A stretch of 64,000 nt of DNA, from contig JAFZHB010000002.1 in the NCBI GenBank assembly GCA_017555105.1, forward strand, positions 1 to 64,000. The letters are read 5' to 3'. The translations under genes and the position numbers were made by a program. Numbering within the stretch: the stretch's first letter is position 1; every line of letters starts with the position of its first letter. This document shows positions 44,019 to 51,551 of this stretch, one piece after another. This DNA comes from Alistipes sp. GTDB lineage: Bacteria > Bacteroidota > Bacteroidia > Bacteroidales > Rikenellaceae. Below the pieces are notes generated by a model, which saw only the letters and a program-made list of their open reading frames with translations, was not told where the DNA came from and did no database searches.

Positions 44019-45326
44019 ATGAAGCAAGATATGATTGTAATTCTGGATCTGGGTAGCCACGAGAATACCACTTTGGCTCGTGCGATCCGCGATCTGGGTG
44101 TGTATAGCGAGATCTATCCGCACGACATTACGCTCGCCGAGCTGCAGGCCCTGCCCAATGTGAAGGGTGTGGTGATCAACGGCGGCCCGAACAATGTGAT
44201 CGACGGCGTGGAGATCGATGTCGATCCAGCGATCTACGAGGCAGGTGTGCCCGTGATGGCTGCCGGCCACGACAAGGCGAAGTGCGCCGTGAAGCTGCCC
44301 GCATTTGGCAACGACATGGAGACGATCAAGGAGGCTGTGAAGGCCTTTGTTTTCGAGGAGTGCAAGGCCGAGACGAACTGGAATATGAAGAACTTCATCG
44401 ACGACCAGGTTGAGCTCGTGCGTCGCCAGGTGGGCGATAAGAAGGTGCTGTTGGCACTCTCGGGTGGTGTTGACTCGTCGGTGCTGGCTGCGCTGCTTCT
44501 CAAGGCGATTGGCGACAAGCTCGTTTGTGTACATGTGAACCACGGTTTGATGCGCAAGGGCGAGTCGGAGGATGTTGTGGAGATTTTCCGCAACCAGCTG
44601 AACGCAAACTTGGTATATGTGGATGCTACGGATCGTTTCCTCGAGAAGTTGGAGGGCGTAGAGGATCCCGAGCAGAAGCGTAAGATCATCGGTGGTGAGT
44701 TTATTCGTCTCTTCGAGGAGGAGGCTCGTAAGCTCGATGGTATCGATTTCCTGGGTCAGGGTACGATCTATCCCGATATTGTGGAGAGTGGTACGAAGAC
44801 GGCCAAGATGGTGAAGTCGCACCACAATGTAGGTGGTCTGCCCGACGACCTGCAGTTCGAGCTCGTAGAGCCGTTGCGTCAGCTCTTTAAGGACGAGGTA
44901 CGCGCCTGCGGTGTAGAGCTGGGTCTGCCCTATGATATGGTTTATCGTCAGCCGTTCCCGGGTCCGGGTCTCGGCGTGCGCTGCCTGGGTGCTATCACGC
45001 GCGATCGTCTGGAGGCGCTGCGTGAGGCGGATGCCATCCTGCGCGAGGAGTTTAAGATTGCCGGTTTGGATAAGAAGGTTTGGCAGTACTTCACGGTAGT
45101 GCCCGACTTTAAGTCGGTAGGTGTGCGCAACAACGCACGCTCGTACGACTGGCCGGTGATCATTCGTGCCGTCAATACGGTCGATGCTATGACCGCTACG
45201 ATTGAGGAGATCGAGTGGCCGGTGCTGCATAAGATCACGAACCGCATTTTGGCTGAGGTGCCGAATGTGAACCGTGTATGCTACGACCTCTCGCCGAAGC
45301 CGAACGCTACGATCGAGTGGGAGTAA
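44019..45326 (+). CDS. guaA: GMP synthase with degenerate glutaminase domain
   Basis: Aminates XMP to GMP with ATP. The C-terminal part is complete: ATP-PPase P-loop LALSGGVDSSVLAAL (residues ~145-159), XMP loop GQGTIYPDIVES, PFPGPGLGVRCLG, and the terminal TIEWE. The protein is only 435 residues instead of ~510-525. The N-terminal class I amidotransferase domain keeps its first ~80 residues, but the GICYGMQ nucleophile elbow and the later His/Glu segments are gone. It runs from GVPVM straight into a linker and the final helix. It should therefore depend on free ammonia or a separate glutaminase. No frameshift is visible. Confidence 0.92.
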   Translation: MKQDMIVILDLGSHENTTLARAIRDLGVYSEIYPHDITLAELQALPNVKGVVINGGPNNVIDGVEIDVDPAIYEAGVPVMAAGHDKAKCAVKLPAFGNDMETIKEAVKAFVFEECKAETNWNMKNFIDDQVELVRRQVGDKKVLLALSGGVDSSVLAALLLKAIGDKLVCVHVNHGLMRKGESEDVVEIFRNQLNANLVYVDATDRFLEKLEGVEDPEQKRKIIGGEFIRLFEEEARKLDGIDFLGQGTIYPDIVESGTKTAKMVKSHHNVGGLPDDLQFELVEPLRQLFKDEVRACGVELGLPYDMVYRQPFPGPGLGVRCLGAITRDRLEALREADAILREEFKIAGLDKKVWQYFTVVPDFKSVGVRNNARSYDWPVIIRAVNTVDAMTATIEEIEWPVLHKITNRILAEVPNVNRVCYDLSPKPNATIEWE

Positions 45327-45329
45327 CCA

Positions 45330-45375
45330 ACAAAAGAAAACCCCTTGACCAATTGGTCAAGGGGTTTTCTTTTGT
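45330..45375. terminator. 46-base perfect palindrome, terminator of guaA
   Basis: Arms 45330-45352 and 45353-45375 are exact reverse complements with no unpaired centre. They run from ACAAAAGAAAACCCC to GGGGTTTTCTTTTGT. It has A and T tracts on both sides, so it can act in both directions for guaA and the convergent DUF4861 gene. Confidence 0.85.
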
Positions 45376-45378
45376 GTG

Positions 45379-45419
45379 AAAATTCAAAATTTAGAATGTA
45401 AAATTCAATATTAAGAATT
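45379..45419. repeat. AT-rich dispersed repeat, copy 4
   Basis: AAAATTCAAAATTTAGAATG, then TAAAATTCAATATTAAGAATTG. Located between the guaA palindrome and the DUF4861 stop. Confidence 0.6.
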
Positions 45420-45433
45420 GCCTTTCAGGGTGA

Positions 45434-46558
45434 TTATTTCGCGCTGACGATCAGCGGATTTGCGATCTTCTCCTGCTGAGCCTTCACAGCCTCGATCCAG
45501 GCTTCCATGCTCTCGACGCCACCTTCGCTCCAGCCCGAAGCGTTGTAGTAGGTCATCGTGACACCCGAAATGACGGGGATAACAGCCAGCGAGTGGCCCA
45601 AGAGCTCGGCGTGCATCTCGGCATTCTCGGCGATCACAGCCTGATAGATGTCGCCATCCACCTCGGGCTGCTTCGAATCAGAAACCACCTCTACCATGGC
45701 GAGCCAGCCCTCGCCCTGTGCCGTCTGCTTTACCTCGTGGCGCACGAAACCGGCTGCGATGGGCAACTGCTCGAACGGACCGGTGTAGGTGTTCTCCATC
45801 TTGTTAAAGCGGTTGTTGGCATCGAGCGTGATGCGCTTCACGAGCGATACGGGTGTGCCGTCTACATCCCAGGCTACATAGTTCAGCTCAACCGAGGTGC
45901 GAATCGGGCCGTTGTCGAGCGTTTTGGCCGTAGCGTAGTTGTGCTCCATGGGGTAGAACTTGCCATTCATCATCGGAACCGAAGCTCCGCCACCCAGTGT
46001 GCGACCTACCTTGTAGCAGTCCATGCCGTCGCCGTAGTTGTGGTGGTAGTCACCCTTTGCGTACCACTCGTCGATCACGAGCTTCTCGGTGCATTTTACC
46101 CATACATCGATACCCGGCGTGATGAGCTTCTCGGGCGAGGTCTCCAAAGCGGGGCCATAGAGACGGTAAGCTACGAGGTTATTCTCCCAGGCGTAGTCGT
46201 CGTAACGCTCCGGAACGATGCGGCCAAAGGCCTTGGCAGGGTAGGCTGCGGGAGTGCCACATTTTACGCTGTATTGAGCCGTAGCGTTGGGAGCTACATC
46301 AACCTGGAAGATCAGCGCCTGCGGCTCCTCACAGCCGGCATAAATCACCTGCGAGGGGATCTCCTCACCCTCGGCATTCGTCACTACGAGCTGCGTTGCC
46401 GTTGCGCCGTTCAGCTTCTCGGCTACGGTGCTCCAGGCTACCTCGATCGTCTCATTCGTGCGCTCGCCATCGGTCGGGTTCGTCACCGTCACCTCGACGC
46501 TCTTCGGGGCGCAGGCTGCCATTGCGGCGGCAGCAATCATCAGAAAAAGTTTTTTCAT
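45434..46558 (-). CDS. DUF4861-family lipoprotein
   Basis: 374 residues with a lipoprotein signal (MKKLFLMIAAAAMAAC). The mature protein is beta-rich and starts VEVTVTNPTDGERTNETIEV. It has the aromatic, acidic segments seen in DUF4861 proteins (FGRIVPERYDDYAWENNLVAYRLYGPALE, in parts; WYAKGDYHHNYGDGMDCY). Such proteins are frequent in Bacteroidetes pectin loci, but I know of no certain activity. It is divergent from the uxaC operon and shares its 188-base control region, which supports a pectin-related role. An enzyme acting on uronate oligosaccharides is a reasonable guess only. Confidence 0.78.
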   Translation of the reverse strand: MKKLFLMIAAAAMAACAPKSVEVTVTNPTDGERTNETIEVAWSTVAEKLNGATATQLVVTNAEGEEIPSQVIYAGCEEPQALIFQVDVAPNATAQYSVKCGTPAAYPAKAFGRIVPERYDDYAWENNLVAYRLYGPALETSPEKLITPGIDVWVKCTEKLVIDEWYAKGDYHHNYGDGMDCYKVGRTLGGGASVPMMNGKFYPMEHNYATAKTLDNGPIRTSVELNYVAWDVDGTPVSLVKRITLDANNRFNKMENTYTGPFEQLPIAAGFVRHEVKQTAQGEGWLAMVEVVSDSKQPEVDGDIYQAVIAENAEMHAELLGHSLAVIPVISGVTMTYYNASGWSEGGVESMEAWIEAVKAQQEKIANPLIVSAK

Positions 46559-46593
46559 CGTGCTTGGTTTTAGGAATTTATCGTTCTTGGAGG

Positions 46594-46601
46594 CAAATTT
46601 A
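46594..46601 (-). promoter_or_regulatory. Probable -7 element for the DUF4861 gene
   Basis: Minus-strand TAAATTTG, 35 bases upstream of the start codon. No consensus -33 at the usual spacing. Confidence 0.45.
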
Positions 46602-46666
46602 CAATTAAAATTGCAGAAAAGCGCACGCTTTCGGGTCGAATAAGTGTAAATTCGTTTAAAAATTGA

Positions 46667-46697
46667 TTGTTAATTTCAGAAAGTTATATTATCTTTA
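46667..46697 (+). promoter_or_regulatory. Promoter of the uxaC galacturonate operon
   Basis: TTG at 46667-46669, a 20-base spacer, then TATCTTTA at 46690-46697 (seven of eight consensus positions). The leader to the uxaC ATG is about 45 bases. Confidence 0.7.
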
Positions 46698-46708
46698 CAA
46701 TCTGAAAT
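46673..46708. promoter_or_regulatory. Inverted repeat around the uxaC -7 box, candidate operator
   Basis: ATTTCAGA (46673-46680) and TCTGAAAT (46701-46708) are perfect inverted repeats 20 bases apart. They flank the -7 element, with the second arm at the expected start point. This fits a repressor site for a pectin/hexuronate regulator, though none is encoded in the window. Confidence 0.45.
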
Positions 46709-46746
46709 GTGTAGTTACATAAACAATTTAAATCAAATAGCGAACC

Positions 46747-48159
46747 ATGAAACAGTTTAATGACGACAACTTCCTGTTGCAGACGCCGGCAGCCGAGCGC
46801 CTGTATCATGAGCATGCGGCAAAGATGCCCATCATCGACTACCACTGCCACCTGATTCCGGAGTATGTAGCCTCGAACCACAAGTTCGACAACCTGTCGA
46901 AGATCTGGTTGGAGGGTGACCACTACAAGTGGCGTGCCATGCGTACGAACGGTGTAGATGAGCGTTTCTGTACGGGTAAGGATACGACCGACTGGGAGAA
47001 GTTTGAGAAGTGGGCTGAGACCGTGCCCTACACGATGCGCAACCCGCTTTACCACTGGACGCACCTCGAGCTTAAGACGGCCTTCGGTGTAACGAAGCTC
47101 TTGAACCCCTCGACGGCTCGCGAGATCTACGATGTCTGCACCGAGAAGCTGCAGCAGCCTGAGTTCTACGCACGCGGTCTGATGGAGCACTACAATGTGG
47201 AGGCAGTCTGCACGACGGACGATCCGATCGACTCGCTGGAGCACCACCTGAAGGTGGCAGCCGATGGCTTCAAGGTGAAGATGCTGCCCACGTGGCGTCC
47301 CGACAAGGCGATGGCCGTAGAGGTGCCGGCAAACTTCAAGGCTTACATCGATAAGCTCGCTGAGGTTTCGGGTGTTGAGATTAAGAAGTACCAGGATGTG
47401 ATCGAGGCTCTGCGCGTGCGTCACAAGTTCTTCGAGTCGGTTGGTTGCCGCCTGTCGGATCACGGTATCGAGGAGTTCTACGCTGAGGAGTACACGCAGT
47501 CGGAGATCGACGCCATCTTCTTGAAGGTTTACGGCGGTCAGCAGCTGACCCACGAGGAGATCCTGAAGTACAAGACGGCCATGATGGTAGAGTTTGCCGT
47601 GATGGATTGGGAGTCGGGTTGGACGCAGCAGTTCCACTACGGCGCTATCCGCGACAACAACGGCCGTATGTTCCGCCAGCTGGGTCCCGACACGGGCTTC
47701 GACTCGATCGGTGACTTCACGGTAGCGAAGAAGATGTCGAAGTTCTTCAACATGCTCGACGAGCAGGATAAGCTCACAAAGACGATCATCTACAACCTCA
47801 ACCCGCGCGACAACGAGTTGGTGGCTACGATGCTCGGTAACTTCCAGGACGGCCGCTACGGTGCCGGTAAGATCCAGTTCGGTTCGGGCTGGTGGTTCCT
47901 CGATCAGAAGGACGGTATGGAGAAGCAGATGAACGCCCTCTCGACGCTGGGTCTGCTGAGCCGCTTCGTTGGTATGTTGACCGACTCGCGCTCGTTCCTC
48001 TCGTACCCGCGTCACGAGTACTTCCGTCGTACGCTCTGCAACTTGCTGGGTAACGATATCGAGCAGGGTCTGCTGCCCGCATCGGAGATCGACTTCATCG
48101 GTAAGGAGATCGTAGAGGGCGTATGCTACCGCAATGCAAAGAATTATTTTAAGTTCTAA
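46747..48159 (+). CDS. uxaC: Glucuronate isomerase
   Basis: Isomerises galacturonate to tagaturonate and glucuronate to fructuronate in the cytoplasm. 470 residues, normal. It belongs to the amidohydrolase-like UxaC family; the metal-binding IIDYHCHLIPE is near the N-terminus, followed by WEKFEKWAETVPYT and CTTDDPIDSLEHH. First gene of the galacturonate operon; kdgK starts 20 bases later. Confidence 0.97.
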   Translation: MKQFNDDNFLLQTPAAERLYHEHAAKMPIIDYHCHLIPEYVASNHKFDNLSKIWLEGDHYKWRAMRTNGVDERFCTGKDTTDWEKFEKWAETVPYTMRNPLYHWTHLELKTAFGVTKLLNPSTAREIYDVCTEKLQQPEFYARGLMEHYNVEAVCTTDDPIDSLEHHLKVAADGFKVKMLPTWRPDKAMAVEVPANFKAYIDKLAEVSGVEIKKYQDVIEALRVRHKFFESVGCRLSDHGIEEFYAEEYTQSEIDAIFLKVYGGQQLTHEEILKYKTAMMVEFAVMDWESGWTQQFHYGAIRDNNGRMFRQLGPDTGFDSIGDFTVAKKMSKFFNMLDEQDKLTKTIIYNLNPRDNELVATMLGNFQDGRYGAGKIQFGSGWWFLDQKDGMEKQMNALSTLGLLSRFVGMLTDSRSFLSYPRHEYFRRTLCNLLGNDIEQGLLPASEIDFIGKEIVEGVCYRNAKNYFKF

Positions 48160-48179
48160 TCCAATAAACAATTAGTAAA

Positions 48180-49199
48180 ATGAAAATCGTAACTTTAGGT
48201 GAGATTATGCTGCGTCTGTCCACCCCGGGCAACACGCGCTTTGTTCAGTCGGATTCGTTCGATGTAGTGTATGGTGGTGGTGAGGCCAATGTGGCTGTTA
48301 GCTGCGCCAACTACGGTCACGAGGCTTACTTCGTAACGAAGTTGCCGAAGCACGAGATTGGTCAGTCAGCTGTGAATGCACTGCGTCGCTATGGTGTGAA
48401 GACCGACTTCATCGCTCGCGGTGGTGATCGCGTAGGTATCTACTTCCTCGAGACGGGTGCTTCGATGCGTCCTTCGAAGGTGGTTTACGACCGCGCTCAT
48501 TCGTCGATTGCCGAGGCTGACACGACGGACTTCGATTTCGATGCTATCATGGAGGGTGCTGACTGGTTCCACTGGTCGGGTATCACGCCGGCTATCTCGG
48601 ACAAGGCTGCTGAGCTGACGAAGCTCGCTTGCGAGGCTGCTAAGCGTCACGGTGTGACCGTTTCGGTTGACCTGAACTTCCGTAAGAAGCTCTGGACGAA
48701 GGAGAAGGCACAGTCGATCATGCGCCCCCTGATGCAGTATGTTGATGTCTGCATCGGTAACGAGGAGGATGCTGAGCTCTGCCTGGGCTTCAAGCCCGAT
48801 GCTGATGTAGAGGGTGGCGAGACGAACGCCGAGGGCTACAAGGGCATCTTCAAGCAGATGGCTGCCGAGTTCGGTTTCAAGTATGTGATCTCGACCCTGC
48901 GCGAGTCGTTCTCGGCTACGCACAACGGTTGGAAGGCGATGATCTACAACGGCGAGGAGTTCTACGAGTCGAAGCGTTACGACATCAACCCGATCATCGA
49001 CCGCGTAGGTGGTGGTGACTCGTTCTCGGGTGGTGTGATCCACGGTCTGTTGACGAAGCCCAACCAGGGTGAGGCTTTGGAGTTCGCTGTTGCAGCATCG
49101 GCTCTCAAGCACACGATCAACGGCGACTTCAACCTTGTATCGGTAGAGGAGGTAGAGTCGTTGGCAGGTGGTAACGCTAACGGTCGCGTACAGCGCTAA
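48180..49199 (+). CDS. kdgK: 2-keto-3-deoxygluconate kinase
   Basis: PfkB-family kinase phosphorylating KDG to KDPG, 339 residues. It begins IVTLGEIMLRLSTPGNTRF, with the sugar-binding GGGEANVAVSCANYG. The C-terminal PfkB signature DRVGGGDSFSGGVIHGLL holds the catalytic Asp. Operon position between uxaC and eda fits the pathway order. A 181-base gap with a hairpin and an AT-rich repeat separates it from eda. Confidence 0.95.
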   Translation: MKIVTLGEIMLRLSTPGNTRFVQSDSFDVVYGGGEANVAVSCANYGHEAYFVTKLPKHEIGQSAVNALRRYGVKTDFIARGGDRVGIYFLETGASMRPSKVVYDRAHSSIAEADTTDFDFDAIMEGADWFHWSGITPAISDKAAELTKLACEAAKRHGVTVSVDLNFRKKLWTKEKAQSIMRPLMQYVDVCIGNEEDAELCLGFKPDADVEGGETNAEGYKGIFKQMAAEFGFKYVISTLRESFSATHNGWKAMIYNGEEFYESKRYDINPIIDRVGGGDSFSGGVIHGLLTKPNQGEALEFAVAASALKHTINGDFNLVSVEEVESLAGGNANGRVQR

Positions 49200-49241
49200 T
49201 CGATCTTCCGTGAAGAGGGATATCGTTTAACTTTTCCAGGT

Positions 49242-49285
49242 GAGTTGCGAATGGGTAGTATGCAAAATACCGCCCATCCGCACTC
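49242..49285 (+). other. Long intergenic hairpin between kdgK and eda
   Basis: An imperfect stem of about 18 pairs with one bulge and two mismatches, closing a GCAAA loop. Pairs include GAG/CTC, TGCG/CGCA, ATGGG/CCCAT and GTAT/ATAC. No U tract follows. It could be a processing or mRNA-stability site in the operon. Confidence 0.5.
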
Positions 49286-49343
49286 CTTGTGAAAGACGGA
49301 GACGCTCTCAACGCGGACGGATAGGGTGATACCTAATTATATA

Positions 49344-49376
49344 ATTTGAATTCCAAATTCTCAATTTTGAATTTCT
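49344..49376. repeat. AT-rich dispersed repeat, copy 5
   Basis: AATTTGAATTCCAAATTCTC followed by AATTTTGAATTTC. It ends about four bases before the eda ATG. Confidence 0.55.
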
Positions 49377-49380
49377 AACA

Positions 49381-50055
49381 ATGGCAAAGTTTGATAAAAT
49401 CGCCGTGATGCAGAAGATCGGCGAGACGGGTATGGTTCCCGTCTTCTATCACAAAGATGTAGAGGTTGCCAAGAAGGTTGTTAAGGCTTGCTACGAGGGT
49501 GGTGTACGCGCATTCGAGTTCACGAACCGTGGCGACTTTGCACACGAGATCTTCGGTGAGCTGGTAAAGTGGGCTGCTGTTGAGTGCCCCGAGCTGGCGC
49601 TGGGTATCGGTTCGATCGTAGACGTTCCTACGGCTGCGCTCTACATCCAGCTGGGTGCCAACTTCATCGTAGGCCCGCTCTTCAATCCCGATATCGCTCC
49701 GGTGTGCAACCGTCGTTCGATTCCCTACTGCCCGGGTTGCGGTACGGTTTCGGAGATCGGTAAGGCTCAGGAGATGGGTTGCGACCTGACGAAGCTCTTC
49801 CCGGGTGATGTCTATGGTCCGAACATGGTGAAGGGTCTGATTGCTCCCTGCCCCTGGTCGAAGATCATGGTAACGGGTGGTGTTTCGCCCGACCGTGAGA
49901 ATCTCACCTCGTGGTTCAAGGCCGGTGTTTATTGCGTAGGTATGGGTTCGAAGCTCTTCCCGGGTGATAAGGTGAAGGCTGAGGATTGGGCCTATGTAAC
50001 CGAGAAGTGCAAGGAGTGCCTGGATATCATTGCCGAGATTCGCGGTAAGAAGTAA
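49381..50055 (+). CDS. eda: KDPG aldolase
   Basis: Splits 2-keto-3-deoxy-6-phosphogluconate into pyruvate and glyceraldehyde-3-phosphate. 224 residues, class I aldolase. Early motifs are GMVPVFYHKDVE and GGVRAFEFTNRG. The Schiff-base Lys lies in DLTKLFPGD (usual form KFFPA), and the C-terminal IMVTGGVSPDRENL is typical. It completes the hexuronate route with uxaC, uxaB, uxaA and kdgK. 24 bases before the transporter. Confidence 0.95.
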   Translation: MAKFDKIAVMQKIGETGMVPVFYHKDVEVAKKVVKACYEGGVRAFEFTNRGDFAHEIFGELVKWAAVECPELALGIGSIVDVPTAALYIQLGANFIVGPLFNPDIAPVCNRRSIPYCPGCGTVSEIGKAQEMGCDLTKLFPGDVYGPNMVKGLIAPCPWSKIMVTGGVSPDRENLTSWFKAGVYCVGMGSKLFPGDKVKAEDWAYVTEKCKECLDIIAEIRGKK

Positions 50056-50079
50056 TAAACTAAAAAACAAAAGAATACA

Positions 50080-51522
50080 ATGACGAAAAATAATTCGAAA
50101 ATGTCGAACTGGCGCTGGTGGATGTGCCTGCTGCTGTTCGTTGCTACGACGGTGAACTACATGGACCGTCAGGTTCTTTCGCTGACTTGGAAGGACTTCA
50201 TCGCTCCTGAGTTCCACTGGACCGACTCGGACTACGGTACGATCACCGGTTTCTTCTCGATCTTCTACGCAGTTGCCTGCCTCTTCGCCGGTAAGTTCGT
50301 AGACTGGATGGGTACGAAGAAGGGTTTCCTTTGGGCTATTGGCGTATGGTCGTTGGGTGCATGTATGCACGCAGGTTGCGGCTGGGTAACGATGCAGGTG
50401 CAGGGTTACGACTCGATTGCCGAGTTGGCTTCGCTCACGGGTGATGCTGCAATGGCAGCTGCTGCGCTGAGTGTTTGGTTGTTCCTTGTTTGTCGTGCTA
50501 TCCTGGCCCTTGGTGAGGCGGGTAACTTCCCCGCAGCCATCAAGGTTACGGCCGAGTACTTCCCGAAGAAGGACCGCGCCCTGGCTACCTCGCTCTTCAA
50601 TGCAGGTGCTTCGGTAGGTGCTTTGGCAGCTCCGCTGACCGTGCCTCTGTTGGCACAGGCTTGGGGCTGGGAGATGGCCTTCATCATCATCGGTGCTCTG
50701 GGCTTCATCTGGATGTTCTTCTGGGTGTATATGTATGAGAAGCCCGAGAAGTCGTCGCATGTAAACGCTGCCGAGTTGGAGTACATCCTGCAGGATGACA
50801 AGAACGAGGAGGTGAAGGAGGTTAAGCCCGCTACGGAGGAGAAGACGATTCCCTTCATCAAGTGCTTCGGCTACAAGCAGACCTGGTCGTTCATCGCCGG
50901 TAAGTTCTTCACCGATGGTGTTTGGTGGTTCTATCTGTTCTGGGCTCCGGCTTACTTCTCGGAGTGCGGTTACGGTATGGACACGACGCTCGGTAAGATG
51001 CTCGTATTTGTGCTCTATCTGATCGTTACCTTCATCTCGATCGGTGGTGGCTGGTTGCCCAAGTTCTTCGTAGAGGAGAAGGGTATGGAGCCCTACGCAG
51101 GTCGTATGCGCGCTATGTTGATCTTTGCCTTCTTCCCGCTCTTCGCGCTCTTCGCTCAGCCGTTGCAGGGTATGTCGGTATGGTTCCCCGCAGTAATCAT
51201 CGGTATCGCAGGTGCTGGTCACCAGGCTTGGTCGGCTAACATGTTCTCGACCGTAGGTGATATGTTCCCGAAGTCGACGATCGCTACGATCACGGGTATC
51301 GGTGCTATGGCCGGTGGTTGCGGTTCGTTCCTGATCAACAAGGGTGCCGGTATGCTCTTCACCTATGCCGATCAGCAGGGTGCAGCCTTCACCTTCGCAG
51401 GTTTCGAGGGTAAGCCCGCAGGTTACATGATCATCTTCTGCATCTGCGCCGTGGCTTATCTGATCGCATGGTCGATCATGAAGACCCTGGTTCCGAAGCA
51501 CAAGCCTATCGTGGTAAAATAG
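50080..51522 (+). CDS. exuT: MFS hexuronate transporter (ExuT-like)
   Basis: 12-helix major facilitator of 480 residues, of the anion:cation symporter family. Helix 1 contains VATTVNYMDRQVLSLTW, and the family loop GKFVDWMGTKKGF and CRAILALGEAGNFPAAIK are present. A long central loop lies around residues 230-265. Placement among uxaC, kdgK, eda, uxaB and uxaA makes galacturonate/glucuronate uptake across the inner membrane the best call. Confidence 0.92.
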   Translation: MTKNNSKMSNWRWWMCLLLFVATTVNYMDRQVLSLTWKDFIAPEFHWTDSDYGTITGFFSIFYAVACLFAGKFVDWMGTKKGFLWAIGVWSLGACMHAGCGWVTMQVQGYDSIAELASLTGDAAMAAAALSVWLFLVCRAILALGEAGNFPAAIKVTAEYFPKKDRALATSLFNAGASVGALAAPLTVPLLAQAWGWEMAFIIIGALGFIWMFFWVYMYEKPEKSSHVNAAELEYILQDDKNEEVKEVKPATEEKTIPFIKCFGYKQTWSFIAGKFFTDGVWWFYLFWAPAYFSECGYGMDTTLGKMLVFVLYLIVTFISIGGGWLPKFFVEEKGMEPYAGRMRAMLIFAFFPLFALFAQPLQGMSVWFPAVIIGIAGAGHQAWSANMFSTVGDMFPKSTIATITGIGAMAGGCGSFLINKGAGMLFTYADQQGAAFTFAGFEGKPAGYMIIFCICAVAYLIAWSIMKTLVPKHKPIVVK

Positions 51523-51551
51523 TGTTACAAGATTAAAATAAACGCAAACAA

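Noticed and set aside
49375..51501. 708-codon minus-strand open frame opposite eda and exuT
   Set aside because: Shadow of biased codons in the operon; no domain and a composition typical of antisense frames.
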